A stretch of 29,407 nt of DNA from DASZVN01 sp035547055 (GTDB lineage: Bacteria; Pseudomonadota; Alphaproteobacteria; Rhizobiales; Methylopilaceae), in contig DASZVN010000068.1 of the NCBI GenBank assembly GCA_035547055.1, positions 1 through 29,407 of the forward strand. Direction: 5' to 3'. A program made the translations under genes and the position numbers. The notes under the pieces are model-generated. The model was not told the origin of the DNA. It worked only from the letters and a program-made list of their open reading frames with translations, and did no database searches. Each line of letters starts with the position of its first letter. The first letter of the stretch is position 1. Below are positions 22,710-29,407 of this stretch, one piece after another.

Positions 22710-23069
22710 TCAGGGCTTCTTGTCGGTGTTGCCGGCCATGCAGTCCTTGACGAAGCTCGCCCGCCGCCCGCCGGTCAGGTGAAGGTCCGCGGCCTGGCGG
22801 CTGCAGACGATCTGCTGCTGCTCGGGCGGCACCTTTTTCGGTGCCGGACCGACGCCTTCCTTGCCGGTCAGGCACTTGGCGACGAAATCGCGCTCGGCAT
22901 CGCCGTTGAGCCCGCGGTTCTTCGCCTGAGTGGTGCAGCTTTGCAAGCCCTCCTGCTGGGGCGTCTGCTTCTCCTGCTGGGTGTCGACCTGGGGAATCGC
23001 CTGGGCGAGGGCCAGCGTCGACACGGTGAGGCCGAGGGACAGGGCGACCAGGGGCGCGATCCGGGGCAT
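22710..23069 (-). CDS. PsiF-repeat periplasmic protein
   Basis: A 119-residue protein. Signal peptide-like start MPRIAPLVALSLGLTVSTLA with a cleavage point near LAQA-IPQ. Two PsiF repeats of the form C-x3-A-x4-L-x-G-x3-F-x3-C: SCTTQAKNRGLNGDAERDF followed by VAKC, and VCSRQAADLHLTGGRRASF followed by VKDC. PsiF is phosphate-starvation-inducible in E. coli; here no Pho box was identified and the function is unknown. AGGAG lies eight bases before the ATG. It precedes feruloyl-CoA synthase by 21 bases, so the two may be co-transcribed. Confidence 0.86.
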   Translation of the reverse strand: MPRIAPLVALSLGLTVSTLALAQAIPQVDTQQEKQTPQQEGLQSCTTQAKNRGLNGDAERDFVAKCLTGKEGVGPAPKKVPPEQQQIVCSRQAADLHLTGGRRASFVKDCMAGNTDKKP

Positions 23070-23154
23070 GGGCTGATCTCCTTGGCCGGACGCGCAAGGC
23101 GTCCGGCTCCGCCCGGACCAATGCGGGAAGGCTCAGGAGGGTTCGCCCGCCGCT

Positions 23155-23244
23155 GTCGTCCCGGAAGCCGCGCAGCGGCGATCCGGAACCCGAGGTCGAC
23201 GCGGAGGCCAGATCCCGGATCGCGGCCCGCGCGTCCGGGATGAC
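23155..23244. repeat. Family B palindromic repeat
   Basis: GTCGTCCCGGAA at the left and TCCGGGATGAC at the right end are inverted with one mismatch. The copy lies between the P1 peptidase and the PsiF gene. Confidence 0.7.
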
Positions 23245-23263
23245 AGCCGAGAATCCCGGCGCC

Positions 23264-24265
23264 TCAGGCGAAGCGGCTCTTCCAGTCCGGGCGGGCGCCG
23301 GGGAACGGCAGCGCGGTCGCCTCGTAGACGCCGCGGGCGATCGCACGCGCCAGCACGATGGCCGCGGCGTGGCCGAGCGCCGCAAGGCCGCGGACCGGGT
23401 CGCCAAGCGGACGCCGCCCGGTCGCGGCGGCGAAGACGAGGTCGCCGTCGAGCGGGGTGTGAACCGGCACCAGCGCCCGCGCCATGCCGTCCTGCGCCAT
23501 CACCGCGAGCTGGCGCGCCTCGGCCTTGGTGAGGGTGGCGTCGGTCGCGACCACCGCCAACGTCGTGCTTTCGCCCGGCATCGGCCACGATGGCAGGTCG
23601 AGAGCGCCCTTCGGCATCGCCGCCGGCAGGCCACGGCCGCCGAACTCTGAGCCGAGCTCGAACGGCGCCGCCCAGAAATGCGGGCCGTCGCCGATGGTGG
23701 CGCGGCCGGCGGCGTTGACCGCGGCGAGCGCGCCGACGGTGGTGCCGTCGTCCAGCACCGCCGAGGCCGAGCCCATCCCGCCCTTGAGATTGGCGGTCGT
23801 GCCGCCGAGGCCGGCGCCGACGCTGCCGAGGGCGAACGCGCCGGCGGCAGCCTGCGCCGCGCGAAAGCCGAGGTCGCGGAACGGCGGGAAGCGGCCCCAG
23901 GCCTTGTCGCCGCCGTTCAGGAGATCGAACAGCACCGCGCCGACCACGATCGGCACCCGCGCCGGGCCGATGACGAAGCCCCTCCCCGCCTCGGCCAGCG
24001 CTGCCATCACCCCGGCCCCGGCGTCGAGCCCGAAGGCCGAGCCGCCGGAGAGGACGATCGCGTCGATGGCCGCGACCGTGCGCTCGGGCAAGAGGAGGTC
24101 GGTCTCGCGCGTGCCCGGCCCGCCGCCGCGCACGTCGACCGCCGCGACCGCCGGCGCGTCGAACACGATGGCGGTGGTGCCCGAGGCGACGCGGGCATCC
24201 TCGGCGTGGCCGACCTTCAGGCCGGCAACGTCGGTGATCAGGTTGCGAGGACCGGGACGGGGCAT
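23264..24265 (-). CDS. P1 (DmpA-like) family peptidase
   Basis: A 333-residue member of the Ntn-hydrolase-like P1/S58 family. N-terminal block NLITDVAGLKVGHAEDAR with SGTTAIVFD, the VDVRGGGPGTRETDLL region, VLSGGSAFGLDA, NLKGGMGSAS, and MPGESTTLAVVATDATLTKA where the autocleavage nucleophile lies (Thr at 234 or 235 here, by analogy with family NTT-VVATD motif). It would remove N-terminal D- or L-residues from peptides or amides after self-processing. The Asn usually before the nucleophile is Ser here, so cleavage efficiency is uncertain. Its physiological substrate cannot be read. Confidence 0.87.
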   Translation of the reverse strand: MPRPGPRNLITDVAGLKVGHAEDARVASGTTAIVFDAPAVAAVDVRGGGPGTRETDLLLPERTVAAIDAIVLSGGSAFGLDAGAGVMAALAEAGRGFVIGPARVPIVVGAVLFDLLNGGDKAWGRFPPFRDLGFRAAQAAAGAFALGSVGAGLGGTTANLKGGMGSASAVLDDGTTVGALAAVNAAGRATIGDGPHFWAAPFELGSEFGGRGLPAAMPKGALDLPSWPMPGESTTLAVVATDATLTKAEARQLAVMAQDGMARALVPVHTPLDGDLVFAAATGRRPLGDPVRGLAALGHAAAIVLARAIARGVYEATALPFPGARPDWKSRFA

Positions 24266-24306
24266 CGCGAACTCACGGTAGCGGACTTGCTTGGGTGCCT
24301 AGCCTC

Positions 24307-24402
24307 GTCATCCCGGCCGCACCGAAGGCGAGCGCCGGGATCCGGATGGAAGCACGGCGCGCCTGACCGGATCCGGATCGCGGCTTCGCCGCTCCGGACG
24401 AG
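24307..24402. repeat. Family B palindromic repeat
   Basis: Left end GTCATCCCGGCCGCACCGAA and right end CGCTCCGGACGAGG are partly inverted, with an inner GCCGGGATCCGGAT. It fills the gap between the dehydrogenase and the P1 peptidase. Confidence 0.7.
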
Positions 24403-24426
24403 GAGCGCGGCCCCTGGACATCGGCC

Positions 24427-25320
24427 TCAGCCCTTGATCTCGACGCCGGCCCACTGCTCCACGCTCTTGGCGATGCAGGTGAAGTCGGAGTCCGGGCCGA
24501 ACAGGGCGTTGGTGATCGCGAGCATCTGCCGCGTGGCGCTGCCGACCACCATCGGCACGCCGAGCGCCTCGGCCTCCTCCAGGCAGAGCCGCACGTCCTT
24601 GTAGGAGAGGCCGGTGGTGAAGCCGAAGTCGAAGGTCCGCGGCAGCACCGCGCGCGGGAACTTGTCCTGCGTCGCGCTGTTGCGGCCGCTCGACACGTTG
24701 ATGATGTCGATCATCACCTTGGGATCGAGCCCGGCCTTCACGCCCATCGCGATCGCCTCGGAGGACACCGCGAGGGCGGTGGCCGCCAGGAGGTTGTTGG
24801 CGAGCTTCACGATCTGGCCGGCGCCGGGCGTCTCGCCGACGAAGAACAGCTTGCCGAAATTCTTGAGCAGGGATTCGAGGGCGTCGAAGCGGTGGCGCGG
24901 GCCGGACACCATCACCGCCAGCGTGCCCTTCTCGGCGCCCGAGACGCCGCCCGAGACCGGGGCGTCGAGCATCCCGACCTGACGCTCGGCGAGGCCTTTG
25001 GCCACCGCGGCGGCGACGCGCGGGCCGGTGGTCGAGAGGTCGATGAAGGTCTTGACCGCCTGGCCGTTGACGACGCCGTCCGCGCCGAGCGCGACCTCCT
25101 GCACCACCGCCGGGCTCGGCAGGCTTGCGAACACCGTCTCGGCCACCGCGGCGACCGCGGCCGGCGACGCGGCCTTGGTGGCGCCCTTGGCGACCAGCGC
25201 CGCGACGGCGGCCTCGCTCGGGTCGTAGACCGTGACGGCATGGCCGGCGTCGATGAGCCGCCGCGCCATGGCGCCGCCCATGCGCCCCACCCCGACGAAC
25301 CCGATCGGCGTCGCTGCCAT
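24427..25320 (-). CDS. NAD(P)-dependent beta-hydroxyacid dehydrogenase
   Basis: A 297-residue 3-hydroxyisobutyrate dehydrogenase-like protein. The Rossmann motif is FVGVGRMGGAMARRL (G10xG12xxG15). Substrate loop LDAPVSGGVSGAEKGTLAVM lies at 118-137, and the catalytic Lys is in AGQIVKLANNLL (K172) with N176. Members reduce or oxidise 3-hydroxyisobutyrate, tartronate semialdehyde, gamma-hydroxybutyrate or related substrates; which one cannot be decided by eye. It lies between murI and the P1 peptidase and shows no pathway partner nearby. Confidence 0.9.
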   Translation of the reverse strand: MAATPIGFVGVGRMGGAMARRLIDAGHAVTVYDPSEAAVAALVAKGATKAASPAAVAAVAETVFASLPSPAVVQEVALGADGVVNGQAVKTFIDLSTTGPRVAAAVAKGLAERQVGMLDAPVSGGVSGAEKGTLAVMVSGPRHRFDALESLLKNFGKLFFVGETPGAGQIVKLANNLLAATALAVSSEAIAMGVKAGLDPKVMIDIINVSSGRNSATQDKFPRAVLPRTFDFGFTTGLSYKDVRLCLEEAEALGVPMVVGSATRQMLAITNALFGPDSDFTCIAKSVEQWAGVEIKG

Positions 25321-25389
25321 CTCGCTCTCCCTGCCCTCGCGCCGGCCATTTTCGGCCGGGCGGACTGTGCCACGGCGGCGCGGCGGCGC

Positions 25390-26256
25390 CTACCCGGCGA
25401 AGGGCAGCTTCAGCGCGGCGATCTCGGGCAGGCCGCGCCGCGCCAGGGCAGCGGCGAGGGCCGGCGGAACGGCGGCATCGCCGGTGAACAGGGCGCGCGG
25501 CGGCCGGGGATCGCGCGTCGGGGCGAGCGGGCCGATCAGCGCGGCGGCGCGGCGCGCCACCGCCGGCGCCGGATCGACGAACTGGACCGGCCAGGGCGCG
25601 AGCGCGCGCAGCCGCTCGCCGAGCAGCGGGAAATGGGTGCAGGCGAGCACCACGACGTCGGTGCGGCCGCGGCCGTCGTCGACGAAGGCGGGCGCGATCT
25701 CGGCGGCGATGGCGGCGTCCGGCACCGGCTCGCCGCGCATCTCGGCCTCGGCATGGCCGGCGAGGCGCGGACTGCCGACCAGGGTCACGGCGCAGCCGGC
25801 GGCGTGGGTCGCGATCAGGGCGCGGGTGTAGTCGCGGGCAACGGTACCCGGCGTCGCCAGCACGCTGATGCGCTTGGTGGCGGACAGCGCCGCCGCCGGC
25901 TTCACCGCCGGCACGGTGCCGACGAAGGGGATGGCATGGGCGGCGCGAAGATGCGGCAGCACCAGCGTCGAGGCGGTGTTGCAGGCGATCACGACGAGGT
26001 CGGGCGCGGTCTCGGCGATCAGCCGGTCGACCAGGGCCGCGACGCGCGCGACCAGCGCCGCATCGCCGAGGCGGCCATAGGGAAAGGCGGCATCGTCGGC
26101 GAGATAGGTCAGCTCGGCCTGCGGCAGCCCGGCCGCCACCGCGGCGAACACGGTGAGCCCGCCGAGCCCGGAATCGACCACCGCGATCCGCGGCGGCCGC
26201 GTCAGCGCCGCCACCGGCTGCGTCTCGCTCCGCCCCGCCAGGAGATCCGTCGCCAC
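25390..26256 (-). CDS. murI: Glutamate racemase
   Basis: Makes D-glutamate for peptidoglycan in the cytosol. Seen with this start: IAVVDSGLGGLTVFAAVAAG, DDAAFPYGRLGDAALVARVA, the first catalytic Cys in IACNTASTLVLP (C92) and the second in VLACTHFPLLGERL (C206), with GTVPAVKPA between. Length 288 from the GTG at 26256 is usual for MurI. An ATG 42 bases further upstream would add a non-conserved leader and has no ribosome site. The region between murI and pyrG is filled by two repeats. Confidence 0.9.
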   Translation of the reverse strand: MATDLLAGRSETQPVAALTRPPRIAVVDSGLGGLTVFAAVAAGLPQAELTYLADDAAFPYGRLGDAALVARVAALVDRLIAETAPDLVVIACNTASTLVLPHLRAAHAIPFVGTVPAVKPAAALSATKRISVLATPGTVARDYTRALIATHAAGCAVTLVGSPRLAGHAEAEMRGEPVPDAAIAAEIAPAFVDDGRGRTDVVVLACTHFPLLGERLRALAPWPVQFVDPAPAVARRAAALIGPLAPTRDPRPPRALFTGDAAVPPALAAALARRGLPEIAALKLPFAG

Positions 26257-26344
26257 GCCCGCTCGTCCCCGCCCGCGCCACCGATGGTGCGCCGCCATGG
26301 TAACGAATTCCTCACCATGGCAGGGATGTGGCGGCGGCGTCCCC

Positions 26345-26437
26345 CGTCATGCCCGACCTTGGGCCGGGCATCCACGCGTTGGCGGCGCCGTGGAGAAGGA
26401 AGTCGTGGATGGCCGGGACAAGCCCGGCCATGACGGC
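26345..26437. repeat. Family C palindromic repeat
   Basis: Left half GTCATGCCCGACCTTGGGCC continuing GGGCATCC, right half GGATGGCCGGGACAAGCCCG then GCCATGACGG. Both ends are hairpins with GTCATGxCC outermost. Only one clear copy was found in the window. Confidence 0.7.
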
Positions 26438-26445
26438 GGAGAGCC

Positions 26446-26539
26446 CGTCATTGCGAGCGAAGCGAAGCAATCCAGGGCCGCAGGGGATGGCGCCTATTGC
26501 CCCTGAATTGCTTCGTCGTTCCGTTCCTCGCAATGACGG
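26446..26539. repeat. Family A palindromic repeat, abutting the C copy
   Basis: CGTCATTGCGAGCGAAGCGA then AGCAATCCAG on the left, and CTGAATTGCTTCGTCG to CTCGCAATGACGG on the right. Only 8 bases separate it from the family C copy at 26437. Confidence 0.85.
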
Positions 26540-26552
26540 AGCGGCCTCGCCA

Positions 26553-28184
26553 CTACACCAGCCGGCTCTGCTCCACGGCGGCGGCGATGAAGGAGGCGAA
26601 CAGCGGGTGGGGGTCGAACGGGCGCGACTTCAGCTCGGGGTGGAACTGGACGCCGACGAACCAGGGGTGGCCCTCCAGCTCGACGATCTCAGGCAGGAGG
26701 CCGTCGGGCGACATGCCGGCGAAGCGCAGGCCCTGCTGCTCCAGCCGGTCGCGATAGGCCGGGTTGACCTCGTAGCGGTGGCGGTGGCGCTCGGAGATTT
26801 CCGTGGCGCCGCCGTAGATGGCGGACACCTTGGAGCCGCGCTGGAGATGCGCGGGATAGGCGCCGAGCCGCATCGTGCCGCCGAGCGCGCCGTTGGCCGC
26901 CCGCTGCTCCAGCACGTTGCCGCGCACCCACTCCGTCATCAGGCCGACCACCGGCTCGCTCGTCGCGCCGAACTCGGTGGAGTTGGCCGCAGCGATGCCC
27001 GAGAGGTTCCGCGCCGCCTCGATCACCGCCATCTGCATGCCGAAGCAGATGCCGAAATAGGGCACCGCGCGCTCGCGGGCGAAGGTCGCGGCCCTGATCT
27101 TGCCCTCGGCGCCGCGCTGGCCGAAGCCGCCCGGCACCAGGATGCCGTCGACATGCTCGAGGAACGGCGCCGGGTCCTCGGCCTCGAAGATCTCGCTCTC
27201 GATCCAGTCGAGATGGACCTTGACCCGGTTGGCGATGCCGCCGTGGACCAGCGCCTCGGTCAGGGACTTGTAGGCGTCCTTCATGCCCGTGTACTTGCCG
27301 ACGACGGCGATGGTGACCTCGCCCTCGGGGTTGCGGAGCCGCTCGCCGATCTCGTCCCAGCGCGCCATGTCGGGCTCGCGCGCCGCCTTCTCCCCGAAGG
27401 CCTTCAGCACCTCGTCGTCGAGGCCCTGGGCGTGGTAGGCGGCCGGCACCTCGTAGATGTTCTCGACGTCCTGCGCCGCGATCACCGCGCTCTCGCGGAC
27501 ATTGCAGAACAGCGCGAGCTTCCGCCGCTCCTCGCGCGGGATCTCGCGGTCGGTCCGGCACAGGAGGATGTCGGGCTGGATCCCGATCGAGCGCAGCTCC
27601 TTCACCGAGTGCTGGGTCGGCTTGGTCTTGAGCTCGCCCGCGCTCGGGATGAAGGGGAGCAGCGTCAGGTGGATGTAGACGGCGTCGCCCCGCGGCAGGT
27701 CGTTGCCGAGCTGGCGGATCGCCTCGAAGAACGGCAGGCCCTCGATGTCGCCGACGGTGCCGCCGATCTCGACCAGGACGAAGTCGTAGTCGTGGTTGCC
27801 GGAGAGGACGAAGTCCTTGATGGCGTCGGTGACGTGGGGGATCACCTGCACGGTGCCGCCGAGATAGTCGCCGCGGCGCTCGCGGGCGATGATGTCCTGG
27901 TAGATGCGGCCGGTGGTGATGTTGTCGGCCTTGCTGGTCGGGCGGCCGGTGAAGCGCTCGTAATGGCCGAGGTCGAGATCGGTCTCGGCGCCGTCGTCGG
28001 TGACGTAGACCTCGCCGTGCTGGTAGGGGCTCATCGTCCCCGGGTCGACGTTGAGATAGGGGTCGAGCTTGCGCAGCCGCACCTTGTAGCCGCGCGCCTG
28101 GAGCAGCGCGCCGAGCGCCGCCGAGGCAAGGCCCTTGCCGAGGGAGGAGACCACGCCGCCGGTGATGAAGACATACCGCGCCAT
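26553..28184 (-). CDS. pyrG: CTP synthase
   Basis: A 543-residue cytosolic enzyme that makes CTP from UTP, ATP and glutamine. The N-terminal synthetase domain starts MARYVFITGGVVSSLGKGLA (P-loop-type GGxxSxxGKG). SPYQHGEVYVTDDGAETDLD and GGTVGDIEGLPFFEAIRQL follow. The C-terminal class I glutaminase has the nucleophile in FGICFGMQMAV (C380) and the His-Glu pair in VGVQFHPEL (H515, E517). Length is normal. Preceded by secG, the pair seen in Hyphomicrobiales, with a family A repeat between. Confidence 0.97.
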   Translation of the reverse strand: MARYVFITGGVVSSLGKGLASAALGALLQARGYKVRLRKLDPYLNVDPGTMSPYQHGEVYVTDDGAETDLDLGHYERFTGRPTSKADNITTGRIYQDIIARERRGDYLGGTVQVIPHVTDAIKDFVLSGNHDYDFVLVEIGGTVGDIEGLPFFEAIRQLGNDLPRGDAVYIHLTLLPFIPSAGELKTKPTQHSVKELRSIGIQPDILLCRTDREIPREERRKLALFCNVRESAVIAAQDVENIYEVPAAYHAQGLDDEVLKAFGEKAAREPDMARWDEIGERLRNPEGEVTIAVVGKYTGMKDAYKSLTEALVHGGIANRVKVHLDWIESEIFEAEDPAPFLEHVDGILVPGGFGQRGAEGKIRAATFARERAVPYFGICFGMQMAVIEAARNLSGIAAANSTEFGATSEPVVGLMTEWVRGNVLEQRAANGALGGTMRLGAYPAHLQRGSKVSAIYGGATEISERHRHRYEVNPAYRDRLEQQGLRFAGMSPDGLLPEIVELEGHPWFVGVQFHPELKSRPFDPHPLFASFIAAAVEQSRLV

Positions 28185-28249
28185 GGGCCTTCACCCTATC
28201 CTCGGCAACATCGATTCGCTCTTTCCAATCGGGCCTGTGGAAACCGCCC

Positions 28250-28335
28250 CGTCATTGCGAGCGAAGCGAAGCAATCCAGGAAACGGGCCTGTGGCCGCTA
28301 GCTTGCTTCGCCGCTTTTCGCTCCCGCAATGACGG
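28250..28335. repeat. Family A palindromic repeat, decayed distal arm
   Basis: CGTCATTGCGAGCGAAGCGA then AGCAATCCAG at the left; the right reads GCTTGCTTCGCCGCT then CTCCCGCAATGACGG, so the CTGGATTG portion is degraded to CTAGCTTG. Between secG and pyrG. Confidence 0.8.
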
Positions 28336-28339
28336 CTCC

Positions 28340-28825
28340 CTAATGCGAGGTCGGCACCTCGGGCTGGGTCGGCGCCGCGGGCTTGGCCGGTGCGGCAGGC
28401 GCCGCCGGCGCCTGCGGGGCGGCCGCACCGCCGGCCGCCGGGGCCGGAGCGGTCGGTGCGCCGGCACCCGAGGTCGGCACCTGGCCCTGGCCCTGCGGCT
28501 TCAGCATCTGCAACACGCCGCCCGAGGTCGGGACCTGCGGCGCTCCCGGCCGGCCCGGCGCCGTGGTGGCCGGCGCGCCGGTGTCGAAGATCGAGCGGGT
28601 CGAGTGGCCGGTGCCGCCGAGCCAGGCCAGCGCCACGCTGGTGATGAAGAACAGCCCGGCCAGGATCGCGGTCGCGCGGGTCAGCGCGTTGGCCTGGGCC
28701 CGCCCCGACATGAAGCCGCCGCCACCGCCGATCCCGAGTGCTCCGCCTTCCGACCGCTGCAGCAGGACCACGACGACGAGCGCGAGCACGATCATCAGGT
28801 GGATGACGATGATAACGGTTTGCAT
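28340..28825 (-). CDS. secG: Preprotein translocase subunit SecG with extended C-terminal tail
   Basis: A 161-residue protein. The family part is MQTVIIVIHLMIVLALVVVV with LLQRSEGGALGIGGGGGFMS, the second helix AILAGLFFITSVALAWLGG. From about residue 75 the tail is Pro/Ala/Gly rich and carries three copies of a V/P-TSG-like unit: QVPTSGG, QVPTSGAG and EVPTSH. SecG sits in the inner membrane and supports SecYE. Typical SecG is 75-130 residues, so this tail is long, as in several Alphaproteobacteria. The start is the ATG before MQTVI; a longer frame upstream is not conserved and overlaps the divergent brnA gene. Confidence 0.93.
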   Translation of the reverse strand: MQTVIIVIHLMIVLALVVVVLLQRSEGGALGIGGGGGFMSGRAQANALTRATAILAGLFFITSVALAWLGGTGHSTRSIFDTGAPATTAPGRPGAPQVPTSGGVLQMLKPQGQGQVPTSGAGAPTAPAPAAGGAAAPQAPAAPAAPAKPAAPTQPEVPTSH

Positions 28826-28949
28826 GGCGCCGATGTAGGTATGGACGCGGTCGCTTACACCATGTCGCCGCCCGGTGCCACCCGGCTGTCTCCATGGATG
28901 CGCGGCGCACGCGATGTCCGCTGGATGAGGAAGGCTGCTGACCGCGAAC

Positions 28950-29270
28950 ATGCGCAAATTGGGCAGCGACTTGGCTAAGATCGACGCCCATGAGATCCAG
29001 CCTGAGGAATACGAAATCCCGGAGCTGACCGAAGAGGAGCGTGCCCGCGCCGTGTTCATGCGCGGCGGCGTGCCGATCTTCGACGAGGAAGCGCGCGAGG
29101 CGTTCCTGCCGGCGCTGCGCCGCGGCAGGCCGCGATCGGCCGCCCCCAAGGAGGCCATCAACATCCGGCTGTCGCCGGAAGTGCTGGCCCATTTCCGCGC
29201 CGGGGGCCGCGGCTGGCAGACGCGGATCGACGCCGCGCTGAAGAAGCCGGTGGCAAAGAAGCGTGTCTGA
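28950..29270 (+). CDS. brnA: BrnA-family antitoxin
   Basis: A 106-residue protein, MRKLGSDLAKIDAHEIQPEE then YEIPELTEEERARAVFMRGG. The C-terminal ribbon-helix-helix is GRPRSAAPKEAINIRLSPEV followed by LAHFRAGGRGWQTRIDAAL, the pattern that defines BrnA antitoxins. It would neutralise BrnT and autoregulate. The toxin gene brnT, normally just upstream, is not seen as an intact frame; the preceding 125 bases are intergenic or possibly a remnant of its C-terminus. Its own ribosome site is weak. It diverges from secG. Confidence 0.85.
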   Translation: MRKLGSDLAKIDAHEIQPEEYEIPELTEEERARAVFMRGGVPIFDEEAREAFLPALRRGRPRSAAPKEAINIRLSPEVLAHFRAGGRGWQTRIDAALKKPVAKKRV

Positions 29271-29306
29271 GAACGGCTGCGCCGGGCTCGGCGTCGCGAC
29301 CCGATC

Positions 29307-29336
29307 TTGAGATATACGGCATTTTGCCGTATATCT
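29307..29336 (+). promoter_or_regulatory. Promoter overlapping a perfect 12-base-arm operator
   Basis: AGATATACGGCA (29310-29321), TTT, TGCCGTATATCT (29325-29336): perfect 12-base inverted arms. TTGAGA (29307-29312) and TATATC (29330-29335) are 17 bases apart, so the operator covers a plausible sigma-70 promoter. It lies just upstream of the antitoxin gene at 29356 and is the expected site for its autoregulation. Confidence 0.7.
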
Positions 29337-29355
29337 TCGGGCGAAGGAGCCGGCC

Positions 29356-29407
29356 GTGCCCAAGCCTCAAGCCGATACCGCGCGACTGGAAGCGCGTATT
29401 CCGGTCC
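29356..29407 (+). CDS. DUF1778 / TacA-like antitoxin, 3'-partial
   Basis: Only 17 codons are visible, running off the right edge. The GTG start has AAGGAG six bases upstream; the peptide reads PKPQADTARLEARIPV. TARLEARIPV is the beginning of DUF1778/TacA ribbon-helix-helix antitoxins, which pair with a GNAT acetyltransferase toxin. The adjacent perfect operator and tight promoter fit an autoregulated toxin-antitoxin locus. The toxin would lie beyond the window. Sequence evidence is short, so the family call is provisional. Confidence 0.55.
   Translation, partial: MPKPQADTARLEARIPV

Noticed and set aside
20739..23243. Long open plus-strand frame opposite feruloyl-CoA synthase and the PsiF gene
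   Set aside because: It is antisense to a gene with clear ANL motifs and has low-complexity composition.
26328..28301. Long open plus-strand frame opposite pyrG
   Set aside because: It contains translations of the family A repeat, with LRAKRSNP-type text, and is antisense to CTP synthase.
1788..28335. Family A and B repeats as a CRISPR array
   Set aside because: Copies are kilobases apart, not regularly spaced with unique spacers, and no cas gene is present.
1..29407. tRNA or rRNA genes
   Set aside because: No stretch showed tRNA-type T-loop (GGTTCGAATC) with matching acceptor arms, and none resembled rRNA.

Overview
The window is high-GC, gene-dense bacterial DNA. The protein set points to an alphaproteobacterium of the order Hyphomicrobiales (Rhizobiales), perhaps near Bradyrhizobium, Rhodopseudomonas or Rhodoplanes. 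The evidence is the secG-pyrG pair, an rpmI-rplT-pheS...pheT block, a feruloyl-CoA synthase of the type seen in those genera, DUF1330, DUF2218, DUF1328 and PsiF-repeat proteins, and many scattered imperfect palindromes. This is recognition by eye, and no database search was run.

Layout. Positions 1-1766 (+): the 3' part of an iron-sulfur CCG-domain protein and a DUF3501 protein. Positions 1846-11356 form one long minus-strand block. In its direction of transcription it runs rpmI, rplT, pheS, an inserted trio (membrane protein, 91-residue protein, HEPN-like protein), pheT, a permuted NlpC/P60-like protein, an EI24/CysZ-like membrane protein, a small protein plus Fic toxin pair, pyrF and DUF1330. 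Positions 11646-14650 (+): a SAM methyltransferase and an RTX calcium-binding secreted protein. Next come malonyl-CoA decarboxylase (-), a MaoC-like dehydratase (+), a decayed HigA antitoxin (-), DUF2218 (-) and DUF1328 (-). Positions 17991-20699 (+): the molybdate transporter modABC. Positions 20808-28825 (-): feruloyl-CoA synthase, PsiF-repeat protein, P1-family peptidase, a beta-hydroxyacid dehydrogenase, murI, pyrG and secG. The right edge (+) carries a BrnA-like antitoxin and the first codons of a DUF1778/TacA-like antitoxin behind a perfect 12-bp-arm operator.

Most genes are housekeeping: translation (L35, L20, PheRS), pyrimidine synthesis (PyrF, PyrG), cell wall (MurI), secretion (SecG) and molybdate uptake. 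The accessory content consists of toxin-antitoxin or defence-like pieces at several separate sites: Fic plus partner, HEPN plus partner inside the pheS-pheT interval, a HigA remnant, an apparently toxin-less BrnA, and the TacA-like gene.

Intergenic space is filled largely by at least four families of imperfect palindromic repeats. Family A has GTCATTGCGAG ends, family B GTCATCCCGG ends, family C GTCATGCCCG ends, and family D GTAGGGTGGGC ends. No rRNA, tRNA, insertion sequence or CRISPR array was seen, and no gene-free stretch exceeds about 300 bases. The longest, 26257-26552, is a C repeat followed by an A repeat.
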